Of a DNA stretch of 64,000 bases, positions 26,489 through 34,970 are shown piece after piece. This stretch comes from Dermatophilus congolensis (lineage in GTDB: Bacteria; Actinomycetota; Actinomycetes; Actinomycetales; Dermatophilaceae): assembly GCA_030538115.1 (NCBI GenBank), contig JAUNUP010000011.1, forward strand, positions 1 to 64,000, given 5' to 3'. The position numbers and the translations under genes were made by a program. The first letter of the stretch is position 1, and each line of letters opens with the position of its first letter. Under the pieces are notes generated by a model, which had not been told where the DNA came from, did no database searches, and saw only the letters and a program-made list of their open reading frames with translations.

Positions 26489-27706
26489 TCACCCGTCTTT
26501 ATCGAGCGACAACAGTGCCCCCATGTGGCGTAGACCGCTGAGGTCGTGAATGTCGCTCTCCTCTGCGGGAACGATCCGGAGCGGTACGTCGCCGAGACGC
26601 TGGGCGAAGCCACCGACGAGCTGGGCATGCCGATCGGCCACGCCCGCAATGGACTCCTGCAGCCGCAACAGCGAGACGGTGGCGTCGAGGTCGTCGCCGT
26701 GAGAATCGACGGCCTGCTCGAGCGCGCGCGCGGCAGCACCCGTACCGATGAGCGGCACCATGCTGCGCTCGACACGGTTGACGACGACGCCGGCGAGCGG
26801 CATGTTCTCGGCGCTGAGCCGCTCCACGAAATAGCCGGCCTCACGCATCGAGTCGGGGTCGGGAATCGCGACGATGACGAACGCCGTGCCGCGCGCCTTG
26901 AGCAGTGCATAGGTCTGCTCCGAGCGCTCCCTGAAACCGCCGAACGTGGTGTCGAGGGCAGCGACCAACGCTTGGAGGTCGGTGAGCAGCTGAGCCCCGA
27001 GCACCTTCGAGAGCGCCGACGTGGCGATGCCCACGCCCGCGGTGATCATCTTCATGTAGGCGCGCCCGCCGATGCGGGCCGGAGCCGTAAGCACCCGCAC
27101 GAACCGCCCGTCGAGAAACGAGCCGAGGCGTTGCGGTGCGTCGAGAAAGTCCAGCGCCGAGCGCGACGGGGGAGTGTCGACGACGATCAGGTCCCAGCGA
27201 GGCGTGCCGTCGTCGTTGCGGGCCGCCTTGAGCTGGCCCAGCTTCTCCATCGCCATGTACTCCTGCGTGCCCGCGAACGAACTCGACAGCGACACGTAGA
27301 ACGGGTTCGACAGAATCGCCGCCGCCTTCTCGGGGGAGGCGTGTGCCTCGACCACCTCGTCGAAGGTGCGCTTCATGTCGAGCATCATCGCGTCGAGCGA
27401 ACCGCCCGCGGTCGTGTCGATGTCGGTGACCGGGCGCGGCGAGTTGTCGAGCTTGGTCAGCCCCATCGACTGCGCCAGGCGGCGGGCCGGGTCGATGGTC
27501 AGCACCGCGACATGACGCCCCTTCTCCGCCGCCCGCACGCCCAATGAGGCCGCAGTCGTCGTCTTGCCGACTCCGCCGGAGCCGCAGCAGACCACGATCT
27601 GGGTCGCCGGGTCGTCGATGAGCGCGTCGACGTCGAGCACCCGGAGGTTGAGCGACCGATCGGTACCGGGCAGGTCGAGGCGGCGGCGCCCTTCACGCGA
27701 GGTCAT
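26489..27706 (-). CDS. ArsA/GET3-like anion-transporting ATPase, second of pair
   Basis: 405 aa; Rv3679-type. Deviant Walker A GSGGVGKTTTAAS near residue 43, switch I DPARRLAQ, Walker B/switch II VVDTPPSRSALDF. Members form a heterodimer with the neighbouring ATPase; in mycobacteria the pair acts in redox tolerance, and in general GET3/ArsA proteins handle membrane clients or oxyanions. No ArsB-like pump is nearby. Its ATG overlaps the stop of the upstream partner (ATGA), so they are co-translated. Confidence 0.88.
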   Translation of the reverse strand: MTSREGRRRLDLPGTDRSLNLRVLDVDALIDDPATQIVVCCGSGGVGKTTTAASLGVRAAEKGRHVAVLTIDPARRLAQSMGLTKLDNSPRPVTDIDTTAGGSLDAMMLDMKRTFDEVVEAHASPEKAAAILSNPFYVSLSSSFAGTQEYMAMEKLGQLKAARNDDGTPRWDLIVVDTPPSRSALDFLDAPQRLGSFLDGRFVRVLTAPARIGGRAYMKMITAGVGIATSALSKVLGAQLLTDLQALVAALDTTFGGFRERSEQTYALLKARGTAFVIVAIPDPDSMREAGYFVERLSAENMPLAGVVVNRVERSMVPLIGTGAAARALEQAVDSHGDDLDATVSLLRLQESIAGVADRHAQLVGGFAQRLGDVPLRIVPAEESDIHDLSGLRHMGALLSLDKDG

Positions 27707-28710
27707 GACAGGGCCGCCTGAGCCGTGATCTCGTCGGCGAGACGACGCAGGCCCGCGGCGCCCTTGGGGTCGAGCAGTCGGGGCAGCAGCAGAACCGGCC
27801 GCCCCAGGGTGTCGAGTTCGTCGAGCATCGAGTCCTCCAACGCGAGTCTGGTGCTGTGACTGCGGCCTTGGTCGATCAGGCCGCGCGCGGTCTCCTCGTC
27901 GTCGGGCAGACCGAGCGCCCGCAGGCCACGTCGCACACCCTCGACATCCACCGACCCGGTGGCGCACGCCTCGACCGCGGCGTCGCTCATGATGTCGCCC
28001 TGAGCCTGGTTGACCAGCACGGCCCCGACCGGCAACTCGGCCTCGCGCAGCTCGGCCACCGCGTCGGCCGTCTCCTGCACGGGCATCTCTTCGAGCAGCG
28101 TCGTGATGTGCACGGCGCACTCCTGCGAGCGCAACAGGCGCATGATCGCCTTGCTCTGCGAATGGATCGGCCCCATGCGGGCCAGGTCGCCGACCGCGTT
28201 GCTGACATTGAGGAATTGCACGACCCGCCCCGTCGGCGGGGCGTCGAGCACCACGGCGTCGTACGCCCAATCGCGCGGCCCGTCCGCCGGTGCCTTGCGT
28301 CGCACGGCCTCGAAGACCTTGCCGATCAGCAGGATGTCGCGCACGCCCGGAGCGATGGTGGTCGCGAAGTCGATGGCCCCGAGCTTTTCGAGCGCGCTGC
28401 CCGCCCTGCCCAGTTTGTAGAAGGTGCGCAGATACTCGATGAGCGCCGACTTCGCCTCGATCGACAGGCCGTACACCTCGCCTCCGCCGACACGCAGCAG
28501 CAACTCCTCCCGCTCCGGAATCGGGGGGATGTCGAAGGCGGCGGCGATGGACGAGCGCCCTTCGACCTCCGTGAGCAGCACCCGGCGACCGCTCGACGCC
28601 AGCGCCACCGCGAGGGCGGCCGCGAGAGTCGTCTTGCCTGTACCGCCCTTACCGGTCACGACGTGCAGCCGAACGCGGGGGTCGAGGACCGAATCAAGGG
28701 CGGACGTCAT
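27703..28710 (-). CDS. ArsA/GET3-like anion-transporting ATPase, first of pair
   Basis: 335 aa; Rv3680-type. Walker A TGKGGTGKTTLAAAL near residue 20, with the intermonomer Lys typical of deviant P-loops, and VVLDAPPTGRVVQFL as switch II. Shorter than its partner and lacking the DPARR switch I, which is replaced by TEVEGRSSIAAAF. Four-base overlap with the second ATPase. The operon diverges from the DUF4177-RidA-NUDIX-MBL operon. Confidence 0.87.
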   Translation of the reverse strand: MTSALDSVLDPRVRLHVVTGKGGTGKTTLAAALAVALASSGRRVLLTEVEGRSSIAAAFDIPPIPEREELLLRVGGGEVYGLSIEAKSALIEYLRTFYKLGRAGSALEKLGAIDFATTIAPGVRDILLIGKVFEAVRRKAPADGPRDWAYDAVVLDAPPTGRVVQFLNVSNAVGDLARMGPIHSQSKAIMRLLRSQECAVHITTLLEEMPVQETADAVAELREAELPVGAVLVNQAQGDIMSDAAVEACATGSVDVEGVRRGLRALGLPDDEETARGLIDQGRSHSTRLALEDSMLDELDTLGRPVLLLPRLLDPKGAAGLRRLADEITAQAALS

Positions 28711-28762
28711 GCACGCCAGTCTATGAGCGCGTGCACGGCTCGTCACAGGGGAAGGCGAGCAC

Positions 28763-28791
28763 CTGACCGCAACGCGTGCGGTGGCTAGAGT
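28763..28791 (+). promoter_or_regulatory. promoter of the DUF4177-RidA operon, leaderless
   Basis: -35 CTGACC (28763-28768), 17-nt spacer, -10 TAGAGT (28786-28791). The ATG of the first gene follows after 6 nt, so the transcript should begin at or very near the start codon. Confidence 0.65.
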
Positions 28792-28797
28792 GCCTGC

Positions 28798-28959
28798 ATG
28801 ACTCGATGGGAGTACGCGACCGCACCCGTGATCGTGCACGCGACACAGCAGATCCTCAACAACTGGGGCCAAGACGGCTGGGAGTTGGTGCAGATCGTCA
28901 CCAACGACCAGGGCGGTCTCGTCGCCTACTTCAAACGGCCTGTGCAGGAGGGCAACTGA
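28798..28959 (+). CDS. small DUF4177-family protein
   Basis: 53 aa: begins MTRWEYATAPVIVHATQ, contains NNWGQDGWELVQ and ends YFKRPVQEGN. The GWELV pattern after WEY is typical of DUF4177, and an equivalent short gene (Rv3678A) sits in the same place in mycobacteria. Function unknown. It lacks a ribosome site but has a TAGAGT box 6 nt before the ATG, and its stop overlaps the ridA start (TGATG). Confidence 0.8.
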   Translation: MTRWEYATAPVIVHATQQILNNWGQDGWELVQIVTNDQGGLVAYFKRPVQEGN

Positions 28960-29432
28960 TGAGCAATGTCGAGAAGCGGCTGGCCGAGATGGGGCTGACC
29001 GTACCCACCGTTGCAGCCCCGGTCGGCTCGTACGCGCCCGCGAAGCGCGACGGTCGCCGCGTGTACACGTCAGGGCAGTTGCCTCTCGTGGAGGGCGCCC
29101 TGGCCGGTACGGGCAAGGTCGGTGAGGGCGACGGACTCGTCAGCGTCGAGCAGGCCGCAGACCTGGCCCGCACGTGTGCCCTCAACGCCATCGCCGCGGT
29201 GAAGTCGGTGATCGGTGACCTCGACCAGGTCGAATCCGTGGTCAAGGTCGTCGGGTTCGTGGCCAGCGACCCCTCGTTCACCAAGCAGCCGGCGGTCATC
29301 AACGGCGCTTCCGACCTGCTGGCGGCCGCGTTCGGTGACGCCGGTGTGCATGCCCGCAGCGCCGTCGGTGTCTCGGTTCTGCCGATGGACGCGCCTGTCG
29401 AGGTCGAGATCGTCGTCGCGGTTCGCGAGTGA
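28959..29432 (+). CDS. RidA/YjgF family enamine/imine deaminase
   Basis: 157 aa; Rv3678c-type. RidA proteins hydrolyse reactive 2-aminoacrylate and similar intermediates. Family features: GSYAPAKRDGRRVYTSGQLPL, DLARTCALNAIAAV and a C-terminal VEVEIVVAV strand. The Arg that closes the canonical RidA active site (in a CxRV context) is not obvious, so it may belong to a non-deaminating YjgF subgroup. Coupled to neighbours on both sides by stop-start overlaps. Confidence 0.85.
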   Translation: MSNVEKRLAEMGLTVPTVAAPVGSYAPAKRDGRRVYTSGQLPLVEGALAGTGKVGEGDGLVSVEQAADLARTCALNAIAAVKSVIGDLDQVESVVKVVGFVASDPSFTKQPAVINGASDLLAAAFGDAGVHARSAVGVSVLPMDAPVEVEIVVAVRE

Positions 29433-30328
29433 GCGAAGCAACCGGGCCGGTGCGCGAATTCCCTGTACTGGGAAGAAACAGTGCACCGGCCCTGACATAC
29501 CTGGAGGCGGTCGAGTCCGGCAATCCCCCCGCCGAGGCGACACCGCGCACGGCCTCGACCGTGCTGCTGCTTCGTGAGGCGCCGCACGGTGGACCGCAGG
29601 TGTTCATGCAGACCCGGGTCGCCGCCATGGCGTTCGCTGCCGGGGCCACGGTTTTTCCCGGAGGCGGTGTCGATCCGCGCGACGGCGACGCCCAGCTGCC
29701 CATGTCGGGGCCCGAACTCGGCTGGTGGTCACAGAGGCTCGGTTGCGACGCCGAGTTGGCCCGCGAGCTTCTCGCTGCCGCCTGCCGCGAGGTGTACGAA
29801 GAATGCGGCGTGCTGCTGGCCGGGCGGGCAGGCCCGCAGGGGCACACCCGCGGCGAGAGTGCCGAGTCGCTTCTCGGCGGGCCAGAGCCCGCCGCTCGGG
29901 CGCGAGAGGCCCTGACCAACGGCGACGCGTCGCTTACCGAGGTGCTGCGAGTCTCCGGCCTCGAACTGCGCTCCGAACTGCTCACGCCGTTCGCGCGCTG
30001 GATCACCCCCGCCTACCAGCCCCGCCGCTACGACACGATCCTGTTTCTCGCGCGGATGCCCTCGGGGCAGCAGGCCGACGGCGAGTCCACCGAGACCGAG
30101 ACCGCCGGGTGGGTCGAACCAGGCGAGGTGCTCACCGACCTCGCCGAGGGGCGCGTGAGCATGATGACGCCTACCGTCGTGGCACTGGAGCGGCTCGTCG
30201 AGGCGGGCCGGACCGGCGCCGAATGGCTCGCGTCGATGCAGCGGCGCGAATGGCACATGGGGCCGGTGCAGCCGCGCCTCGTGCGTGCCTCCGACGGATC
30301 CCCGACCCTGCTTTGTGAGGTGCGATGA
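29429..30328 (+). CDS. NUDIX hydrolase (NUDT19/CoA-pyrophosphatase-like)
   Basis: 299 aa. The Nudix helix core is AACREVYEECGVLL (REVxEExG form), preceded at a distance by FPGGGVDPRD, as in NUDT19-like enzymes with an inserted segment between the GG loop and the helix. Such proteins hydrolyse CoA esters or other nucleoside diphosphate derivatives. GTG start overlaps the ridA stop, and the stop overlaps the MBL gene start, so it is the third gene of a tight operon. Confidence 0.85.
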   Translation: MSEATGPVREFPVLGRNSAPALTYLEAVESGNPPAEATPRTASTVLLLREAPHGGPQVFMQTRVAAMAFAAGATVFPGGGVDPRDGDAQLPMSGPELGWWSQRLGCDAELARELLAAACREVYEECGVLLAGRAGPQGHTRGESAESLLGGPEPAARAREALTNGDASLTEVLRVSGLELRSELLTPFARWITPAYQPRRYDTILFLARMPSGQQADGESTETETAGWVEPGEVLTDLAEGRVSMMTPTVVALERLVEAGRTGAEWLASMQRREWHMGPVQPRLVRASDGSPTLLCEVR

Positions 30329-31143
30329 CTTTCGACCCCTACGCGGCATCCGAGACCCCGTGGCACGGCGGGCGCGTATCGCCTTACGCCACGGTGGTTC
30401 TCGCCGCCAACCCCGGCCCGATGACCCTCGAGGGCACGAACACGTGGGTCCTGCGGGCACCGGAGTCGAACGAGGTGATCGTGGTCGATCCCGGCCCCGA
30501 CGACTCCGCGCACGTGCAGGCCGTCTGGGCCGAGGCGACGCGCGATTCGGGCCGGGTAGCGCGCATCGTGCTGACGCACACGCACGCCGACCATGCCGGG
30601 GCAGCGCCCGAATTCTCTGCGCTCGCAGGGGTGCCGGTGGAGGCGGTGGCGTACGACACGCTCACCGGAGGCGACACCGTGTCGGTGCGGGGCATCGACC
30701 TCGACGTCATCCCCACCCCTGGTCACACCCCTGACTCCGTGAGCCTGCACCTGCGCCAGGACGGCGCGCTCATCACCGGCGACACGGTGTTGGGCCGGGG
30801 CACGACGGTGGTCTCGCACCCCGAGGGCAAGTTGGCCGATTACCTCGCCAGCATCGCCCGGCTCCGGGCACTGGCCCAGTCGGTGCCCGGCGGACTCACC
30901 CTGTACCCGGCGCACGCGGCACCGCTACCCGACGCCGACCAGATCCTCGCTGTCTACGAGCAGCACCGCGCCGACCGTCTGGCACAGGTGCGCGAAGCCG
31001 TCGAATCCGGGCTCGGCTACGACGCCGACGCCGTGGTGGCTGCCTGCTATGCCGACGCCCCGGCAGGGGTGCTGCGCGCGGCACGCCTCAGCGTGCTGGC
31101 CCAGTTCACCTACCTGCAGGAGGTCAGTGCGCCCGGCGAGTGA
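30325..31143 (+). CDS. metallo-beta-lactamase fold hydrolase
   Basis: 272 aa; Rv3677c-type, LACTB2-like. Metal-binding HTHADHAG, the downstream His in TPGHTPDS, the Asp in ITGDTVLG and the last His in LYPAHAAP are all in place, followed by a winged-helix-like C-terminal domain (about 200-272). LACTB2 relatives are ribonucleases or thioesterases; the substrate here is unknown. Last gene of the operon; it overlaps the 3' end of crp, tail to tail, by 20 bp. Confidence 0.88.
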   Translation: MTFDPYAASETPWHGGRVSPYATVVLAANPGPMTLEGTNTWVLRAPESNEVIVVDPGPDDSAHVQAVWAEATRDSGRVARIVLTHTHADHAGAAPEFSALAGVPVEAVAYDTLTGGDTVSVRGIDLDVIPTPGHTPDSVSLHLRQDGALITGDTVLGRGTTVVSHPEGKLADYLASIARLRALAQSVPGGLTLYPAHAAPLPDADQILAVYEQHRADRLAQVREAVESGLGYDADAVVAACYADAPAGVLRAARLSVLAQFTYLQEVSAPGE

Positions 31144-31801
31144 GGCGGTCTACGTCGTGCAAGACGACCGCGCGCGTCTCGAGGCGGATCCAGCCACGGG
31201 TCGCGAAATCGGCGAGCGCCTTGTTGACGGTCTCTCGGGAGGCACCGACCAGCTGGGCCAGCTCTTCCTGCGTGAGCTCGTGCGGCACGAGGATGCCGTC
31301 GTCGGTGGGGCGGCCGAAGCGGCGCGAGAGGTCGAGCAGCGCCTTGGCGACACGGCCGGGCACGTCGGTGAAGACGAGGTCGGCGAGCGAGTCGTTCGTG
31401 CGACGCAGGCGCCGGGCCAGGGCCGCGAGCAGGGCCTTGGCGACCTGCGGGTGTTCGGCGAGGAACGCAGCGAGCTGGTCGTGGCCCAGCCCGATGAGTT
31501 CGGTGTTCGCGACGGCCGTGGCGGTGGCGTTGCGCTCGCCCGGATCGAACACGGTCAGCTCGCCGAGCAGCTCGCCTGGGCCGAGGACCGCGACGAGGTT
31601 CTCACGCCCGTCGGCGCTCGACCGGCCGAGCTTCATCTTGCCCGTCACGATGACGTACAGGCGGTCGCCTCTCTCTCCCTCACGGAAGAGCACGGAGCCA
31701 CGCGGCACGTGCGTTGACGTCATCGTCGCCCGCAACGCCTCGACATCAGCGTCGTCGAGCGCCGAGAACAGAGGGGCCTGCCTCACCACATCGTTATGCA
31801 C
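31124..31801 (-). CDS. crp: cAMP receptor protein family regulator
   Basis: 225 aa; close to M. tuberculosis Crp (Rv3676). Cyclic-nucleotide domain with GERGDRLYVIVTGKMKLGR and the phosphate-binding PGELLGELTVFDPGERNATA, dimer helix RRLRRTNDSLADLVF, and the HTH recognition helix in ELTQEELAQLVGASRETVNKAL split across about residues 170-190. It should bind TGTGA-N6-TCACA. Two such boxes lie directly upstream. GTG start at 31801. Unlike mycobacteria, nth, a thioredoxin-like gene and a CoA-NUDIX gene do not lie between crp and marP. Confidence 0.95.
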   Translation of the reverse strand: MHNDVVRQAPLFSALDDADVEALRATMTSTHVPRGSVLFREGERGDRLYVIVTGKMKLGRSSADGRENLVAVLGPGELLGELTVFDPGERNATATAVANTELIGLGHDQLAAFLAEHPQVAKALLAALARRLRRTNDSLADLVFTDVPGRVAKALLDLSRRFGRPTDDGILVPHELTQEELAQLVGASRETVNKALADFATRGWIRLETRAVVLHDVDRLTRRAH

Positions 31802-31831
31802 GTGCCAAGTCTGCCAGAGCCGATGCCCTGA

Positions 31832-31847
31832 GGTGAGTGAGGTCACT
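31832..31847. promoter_or_regulatory. Crp box 1 between crp and marP
   Basis: GGTGA-GTGAGG-TCACT, both half-site cores intact. Centre about 39 bp upstream of the crp start codon, suited to autoregulation and to control of the divergent protease gene. Confidence 0.6.
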
Positions 31848-31854
31848 TAGATCC

Positions 31855-31870
31855 CGTGACGGGTGTCATA
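31855..31870. promoter_or_regulatory. Crp box 2 between crp and marP, weaker
   Basis: CGTGA-CGGGTG-TCATA; one mismatch in the right core. Spaced 23 bp centre-to-centre from box 1, about two helical turns, so both could be occupied on the same DNA face. Confidence 0.45.
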
Positions 31871-31928
31871 AATGGCCTGCCCGGTGCCTCAGATGTGGCC
31901 CATGCGTGCCGTCTGCCCAGGTGGCACG

Positions 31929-33140
31929 ATGGTGCCCGGGGGTGCAAACGTGAGCGGGACCGTTGTCGATGTCGTGCTGGGCATGATTCTGGCGTCGTAC
32001 GCCGTGGTCGGATGGGGGCGGGGCCTGTTCGCGACTGCGCTGGCCACGGCGGGGTTCGTGGCTGGAGGCATGCTGGGCCTGTGGCTCTTGCCCGACGCAC
32101 TCGCCACGTATTGGCCCACCGCCTACGCGAGTTGGCGTCCGCTGCTCCTCGTGATCCTGGTGCTGATGACGGCATCCATCGGGCAGGCGTTGATGACGCG
32201 ACTCGGTGCCTCGGCCACCAAGTCGATCCGCGCCTCCGGGCTTCGGCTGATCGACTCCCTGCTCGGCTCGGTGCTGACCCTCGCGGTGACCGTGCTGGTT
32301 CTCTGGGTGGCGGCAGGCGTTCTCGCGCTCGCTCCGATGCCGGCGCTGCGTGAGGGCATGACTTCGTCGAAGGTGCTCGAGCAGATCGACAGGACGGTGC
32401 CGCTGCGGCGCGCAGACGTGATGGAGCGGGTCCTCGTCGCCATGGACACCTACCGCTTTCCGCGTGTCTTCGCCGACGGATCGGCCCCTGACCTGAGTGC
32501 TGTCGACGAACCGGGCTCGCCCAGCACCGATTCGCCGGCGGTCGCGCAGGCCGCGGCCTCCGTGTACCGCATCGACGCGATGGCCCCCCGCTGCGGTCGT
32601 ACCCAGGAGGGCACGGGATGGGCCCTCGACCACGACCTCGTCGTGACGAATGCCCATGTCGTCGCAGGCGCCGACAGAATTTCGATCCGTTCCGGCGGTG
32701 TGAGGCACGACGCCGATGTCGTCACGTTCGACCCTCAGCGCGACCTGGCCGTGCTCGCTGTCGACGGGCTCGACGCGCGGCCCCTACCCCTCGGCTCCGA
32801 CGCCTCCCGCGGCGACGAGGTGGTGCTCGCCGGATACCCGCTCGGGGGGCCGTTCACGGCGGAGGGTGGTCGTGTCGGCCTACGGCTCGCGGCTCGCGGC
32901 GCCGACATCTACGGTCAGGGCAACGTGGTGCGCGACATCTACGCGGTGCGCGGGCAGGTACAGCCGGGCAATTCCGGTGGTCCGGCACTCGACTCCGAGG
33001 GGCGTGTCGTCGGAGTGGTGTTCGCGCGGGCGCTCGACGAATCCGACACGGCCTACGTGCTCACGCTCGACGAACTCAACGGTGTGCTGATGGATCGCCC
33101 CGCCCCCGGCCCCGACGGAACCACGGCCTGCGCGGCCTGA
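31929..33140 (+). CDS. marP: MarP-like membrane serine protease (CvpA-trypsin)
   Basis: 403 aa; Rv3671c-type. Four N-terminal transmembrane helices of the CvpA domain (residues about 8-145), a linker, then an extracytoplasmic chymotrypsin-fold protease with His243 (TNAHVV), Asp272 (DLAVLAVD) and Ser349 (GNSGGP). Cysteines in APRCGR and near the C-terminus (TTACAA) can form the activating disulfide known for MarP, which keeps mycobacteria alive at acid pH. ATG at 31929 chosen (AGGTGG upstream); GTG at 31950 is possible. Divergent from crp across the two Crp boxes. Confidence 0.9.
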   Translation: MVPGGANVSGTVVDVVLGMILASYAVVGWGRGLFATALATAGFVAGGMLGLWLLPDALATYWPTAYASWRPLLLVILVLMTASIGQALMTRLGASATKSIRASGLRLIDSLLGSVLTLAVTVLVLWVAAGVLALAPMPALREGMTSSKVLEQIDRTVPLRRADVMERVLVAMDTYRFPRVFADGSAPDLSAVDEPGSPSTDSPAVAQAAASVYRIDAMAPRCGRTQEGTGWALDHDLVVTNAHVVAGADRISIRSGGVRHDADVVTFDPQRDLAVLAVDGLDARPLPLGSDASRGDEVVLAGYPLGGPFTAEGGRVGLRLAARGADIYGQGNVVRDIYAVRGQVQPGNSGGPALDSEGRVVGVVFARALDESDTAYVLTLDELNGVLMDRPAPGPDGTTACAA

Positions 33141-33163
33141 GTTCACGGGAACTCAGGTGGGCG

Positions 33164-34171
33164 CTACGGGGCGCCCAGCGAGTCCAACCACGACCGCAGG
33201 TGTCGGGTCACCTCGGCGGGAGTCTCCTCCTGCACGAAATGCCCCGCGCCCGCGATTTCGCGCCCGGTGAACCCGCCGGAGACGAACTGGCCCGAACGGC
33301 GGGCCATCTCGGGTGTACACAGCGGATCGTCAGAGCCGTGCACCTGCAACACGGGCAGGCTGACTGGCCCGGTCACGACTCGCCGCAGGCGCCGCCCCTG
33401 CGGGTGCATGGGTGCCTGTGCGAGCCAGCGGTACGACTCACCGGCGGTGTGCGCGGCGAACGGCAGCGACATCACCTCGGTGTACAGCTCGGCCTCCTCG
33501 GTGGAGGGCCACTGCGAGCCGGGCGCGGCCCAGCGGCGCAACAGCGACGTGACGTATTCGGGGTCGTTGCCGATGCGATGTTCTCGCACCCGGCTCTTCG
33601 CCGTGCGGGCGAGAACGCCCGACTCGATCACTCCGCGCACACCGCGCAGCGACCGCAGGGCCAGTCGGCTCACGACGGCCGGATGCGGGCAACTCACCGC
33701 TGCGACGGCCCGCACGTGGTGCGGATGCAGGTGCGGCATCGACCAGGTGATGATGCCGCCCGCGCCGTGCCCGACGATCACGGCCTTGCTCTCACCGAGC
33801 GACCGGATGACGCCTGCGACGTCGGCCGTCAGGTTCCACAGTTCGTAGCCGCGCGGCGGCTTGTCGGAGGCCCCGTAGCCGCGCAGATCCATTGCGGCGG
33901 CGCGATATCCGTGGTCGGCCAGGGCACTCAGCTGATGCCGCCAGGTCCACCAGAACTGCGGGTAGCCGTGCAGAAACAGCACCAGCGGCCCCGAGCCGGC
34001 GACGGCCAGATGAAACCGGGCGCCGTTGGCTCCGACGTAGCGGTGCTCCCACGGCCCCTCGACGAGCACGGCGGAGGCATCGGGCGCCCCCACCACCGCG
34101 CCCGTGCTGGCCTTGCCTCGGGCACGCGCAGGGGCGGAGTCCGAGTCGTCGCCCGAACCCCGCCCCCACAT
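33164..34171 (-). CDS. alpha/beta hydrolase, epoxide-hydrolase-like (EphE position)
   Basis: 335 aa. Oxyanion HGYPQFWWTWRH, DLRGYGASDKP and a late HGSDDP acid region and GAGHFVQEE His place it among epoxide hydrolase-like proteins. The nucleophile elbow reads VGHGAGG: the residue between His135 and Ala137 is Gly136, where active epoxide hydrolases have Asp. Either the nucleophile is elsewhere or the protein has lost hydrolase activity. The position next to marP matches EphE (Rv3670). The following gene is the holin-like membrane protein, 14 bp away. Confidence 0.8.
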   Translation of the reverse strand: MWGRGSGDDSDSAPARARGKASTGAVVGAPDASAVLVEGPWEHRYVGANGARFHLAVAGSGPLVLFLHGYPQFWWTWRHQLSALADHGYRAAAMDLRGYGASDKPPRGYELWNLTADVAGVIRSLGESKAVIVGHGAGGIITWSMPHLHPHHVRAVAAVSCPHPAVVSRLALRSLRGVRGVIESGVLARTAKSRVREHRIGNDPEYVTSLLRRWAAPGSQWPSTEEAELYTEVMSLPFAAHTAGESYRWLAQAPMHPQGRRLRRVVTGPVSLPVLQVHGSDDPLCTPEMARRSGQFVSGGFTGREIAGAGHFVQEETPAEVTRHLRSWLDSLGAP

Positions 34172-34185
34172 CGTGAATCCCGGTG

Positions 34186-34713
34186 TCAGTCGGTCGAGGT
34201 GGCCCCGCTGCGCGCACCGTCGACACGGCGCACGGCAGCGGTCGCCTCGCCCGAGGTGCTGCGCTTGAGGGAGTCGATCGTGTCCTTGGTCGTCGCGATC
34301 GTGCGCTCCGGCTTCGGGTTGACCTTCGACAGCTTCGACTTGCCGATCAGCGCCACGATGACCGCGCCGATGAACAGCACGAGCGTGACGATGAGGTAGC
34401 TCGCCCACAGTGGCAGGCCCAGCGCGAAGATGCCGAGCGCGAACGTGTGCAGCAAGAAGATGAGGCCGAGGAAGGCGAACACGCCCGCCACGGCGAACAT
34501 CGCGGCACCGATGCCGCCCCGCTTCACGTCGACCGCGATCTCGGCCTTGGCCAGCGCGATCTCGTTGCGGACGAGAGACGAGACGTCTTCGAGGGCGTTG
34601 TTGACGAGCCGCCCGATGCTCGGGTCGGTTGGGCGCGGCGCGGCAGGCTGCCGGGTCGACTCCGAGAAGCGCGACGCCGCGGAGGCCTGGGGCGGCGGAA
34701 CGTGCGTGGACAT
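34186..34713 (-). CDS. phage-holin-family (DUF1469) membrane protein
   Basis: 175 aa; Rv3669-type. A Pro-rich N-terminus, an amphipathic helix (LVNNALEDVSSLVRNEIALAK), two transmembrane helices (about 75-95 and 102-125), then a charged tail. Despite the family name these are chromosomal actinobacterial proteins, not lysis holins. ATG with GAGGAG 8 nt upstream. Likely co-transcribed with the hydrolase downstream. Confidence 0.85.
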   Translation of the reverse strand: MSTHVPPPQASAASRFSESTRQPAAPRPTDPSIGRLVNNALEDVSSLVRNEIALAKAEIAVDVKRGGIGAAMFAVAGVFAFLGLIFLLHTFALGIFALGLPLWASYLIVTLVLFIGAVIVALIGKSKLSKVNPKPERTIATTKDTIDSLKRSTSGEATAAVRRVDGARSGATSTD

Positions 34714-34813
34714 TGGCGTGTCTCCTCGTTCGTGGGCCGGTCTTGAGTCGTTGGTGGTTCGGTGGCGGGCGCACCGTGTGGCACGCAACCGCTCGGTGTA
34801 TCCGATGTTCGAC

Positions 34814-34876
34814 ATTAGCGACTCGCCCGCTAGCGAGCGAGCTGTGGCCCGCTCAAACCGCCAACGAGTCGCTAAT
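34814..34876. repeat. 12-bp inverted repeat in the divergent gap before GDPD
   Basis: ATTAGCGACTCG (34814-34825) and CGAGTCGCTAAT (34865-34876) are perfect reverse complements separated by 39 nt, with a smaller dyad (GCTAGCGAGCGAGC) inside. Located between the divergent starts at 34713 and 34971; a regulator site pair or stem-loop. Confidence 0.7.
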
Positions 34877-34970
34877 CGAGGGGCGAGAGCCGGTGACGAT
34901 TGCGTGAAATCTGAACGTACTGACCCGACGGGTTCACCAGCACGTACGTCGGCGAGGGCAGTCTGGAGAC

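Noticed and set aside
34186..34713. Holin-family protein as sign of a prophage
   Set aside because: No other phage gene nearby; the gene occupies its conserved place next to ephE/marP as in mycobacteria.
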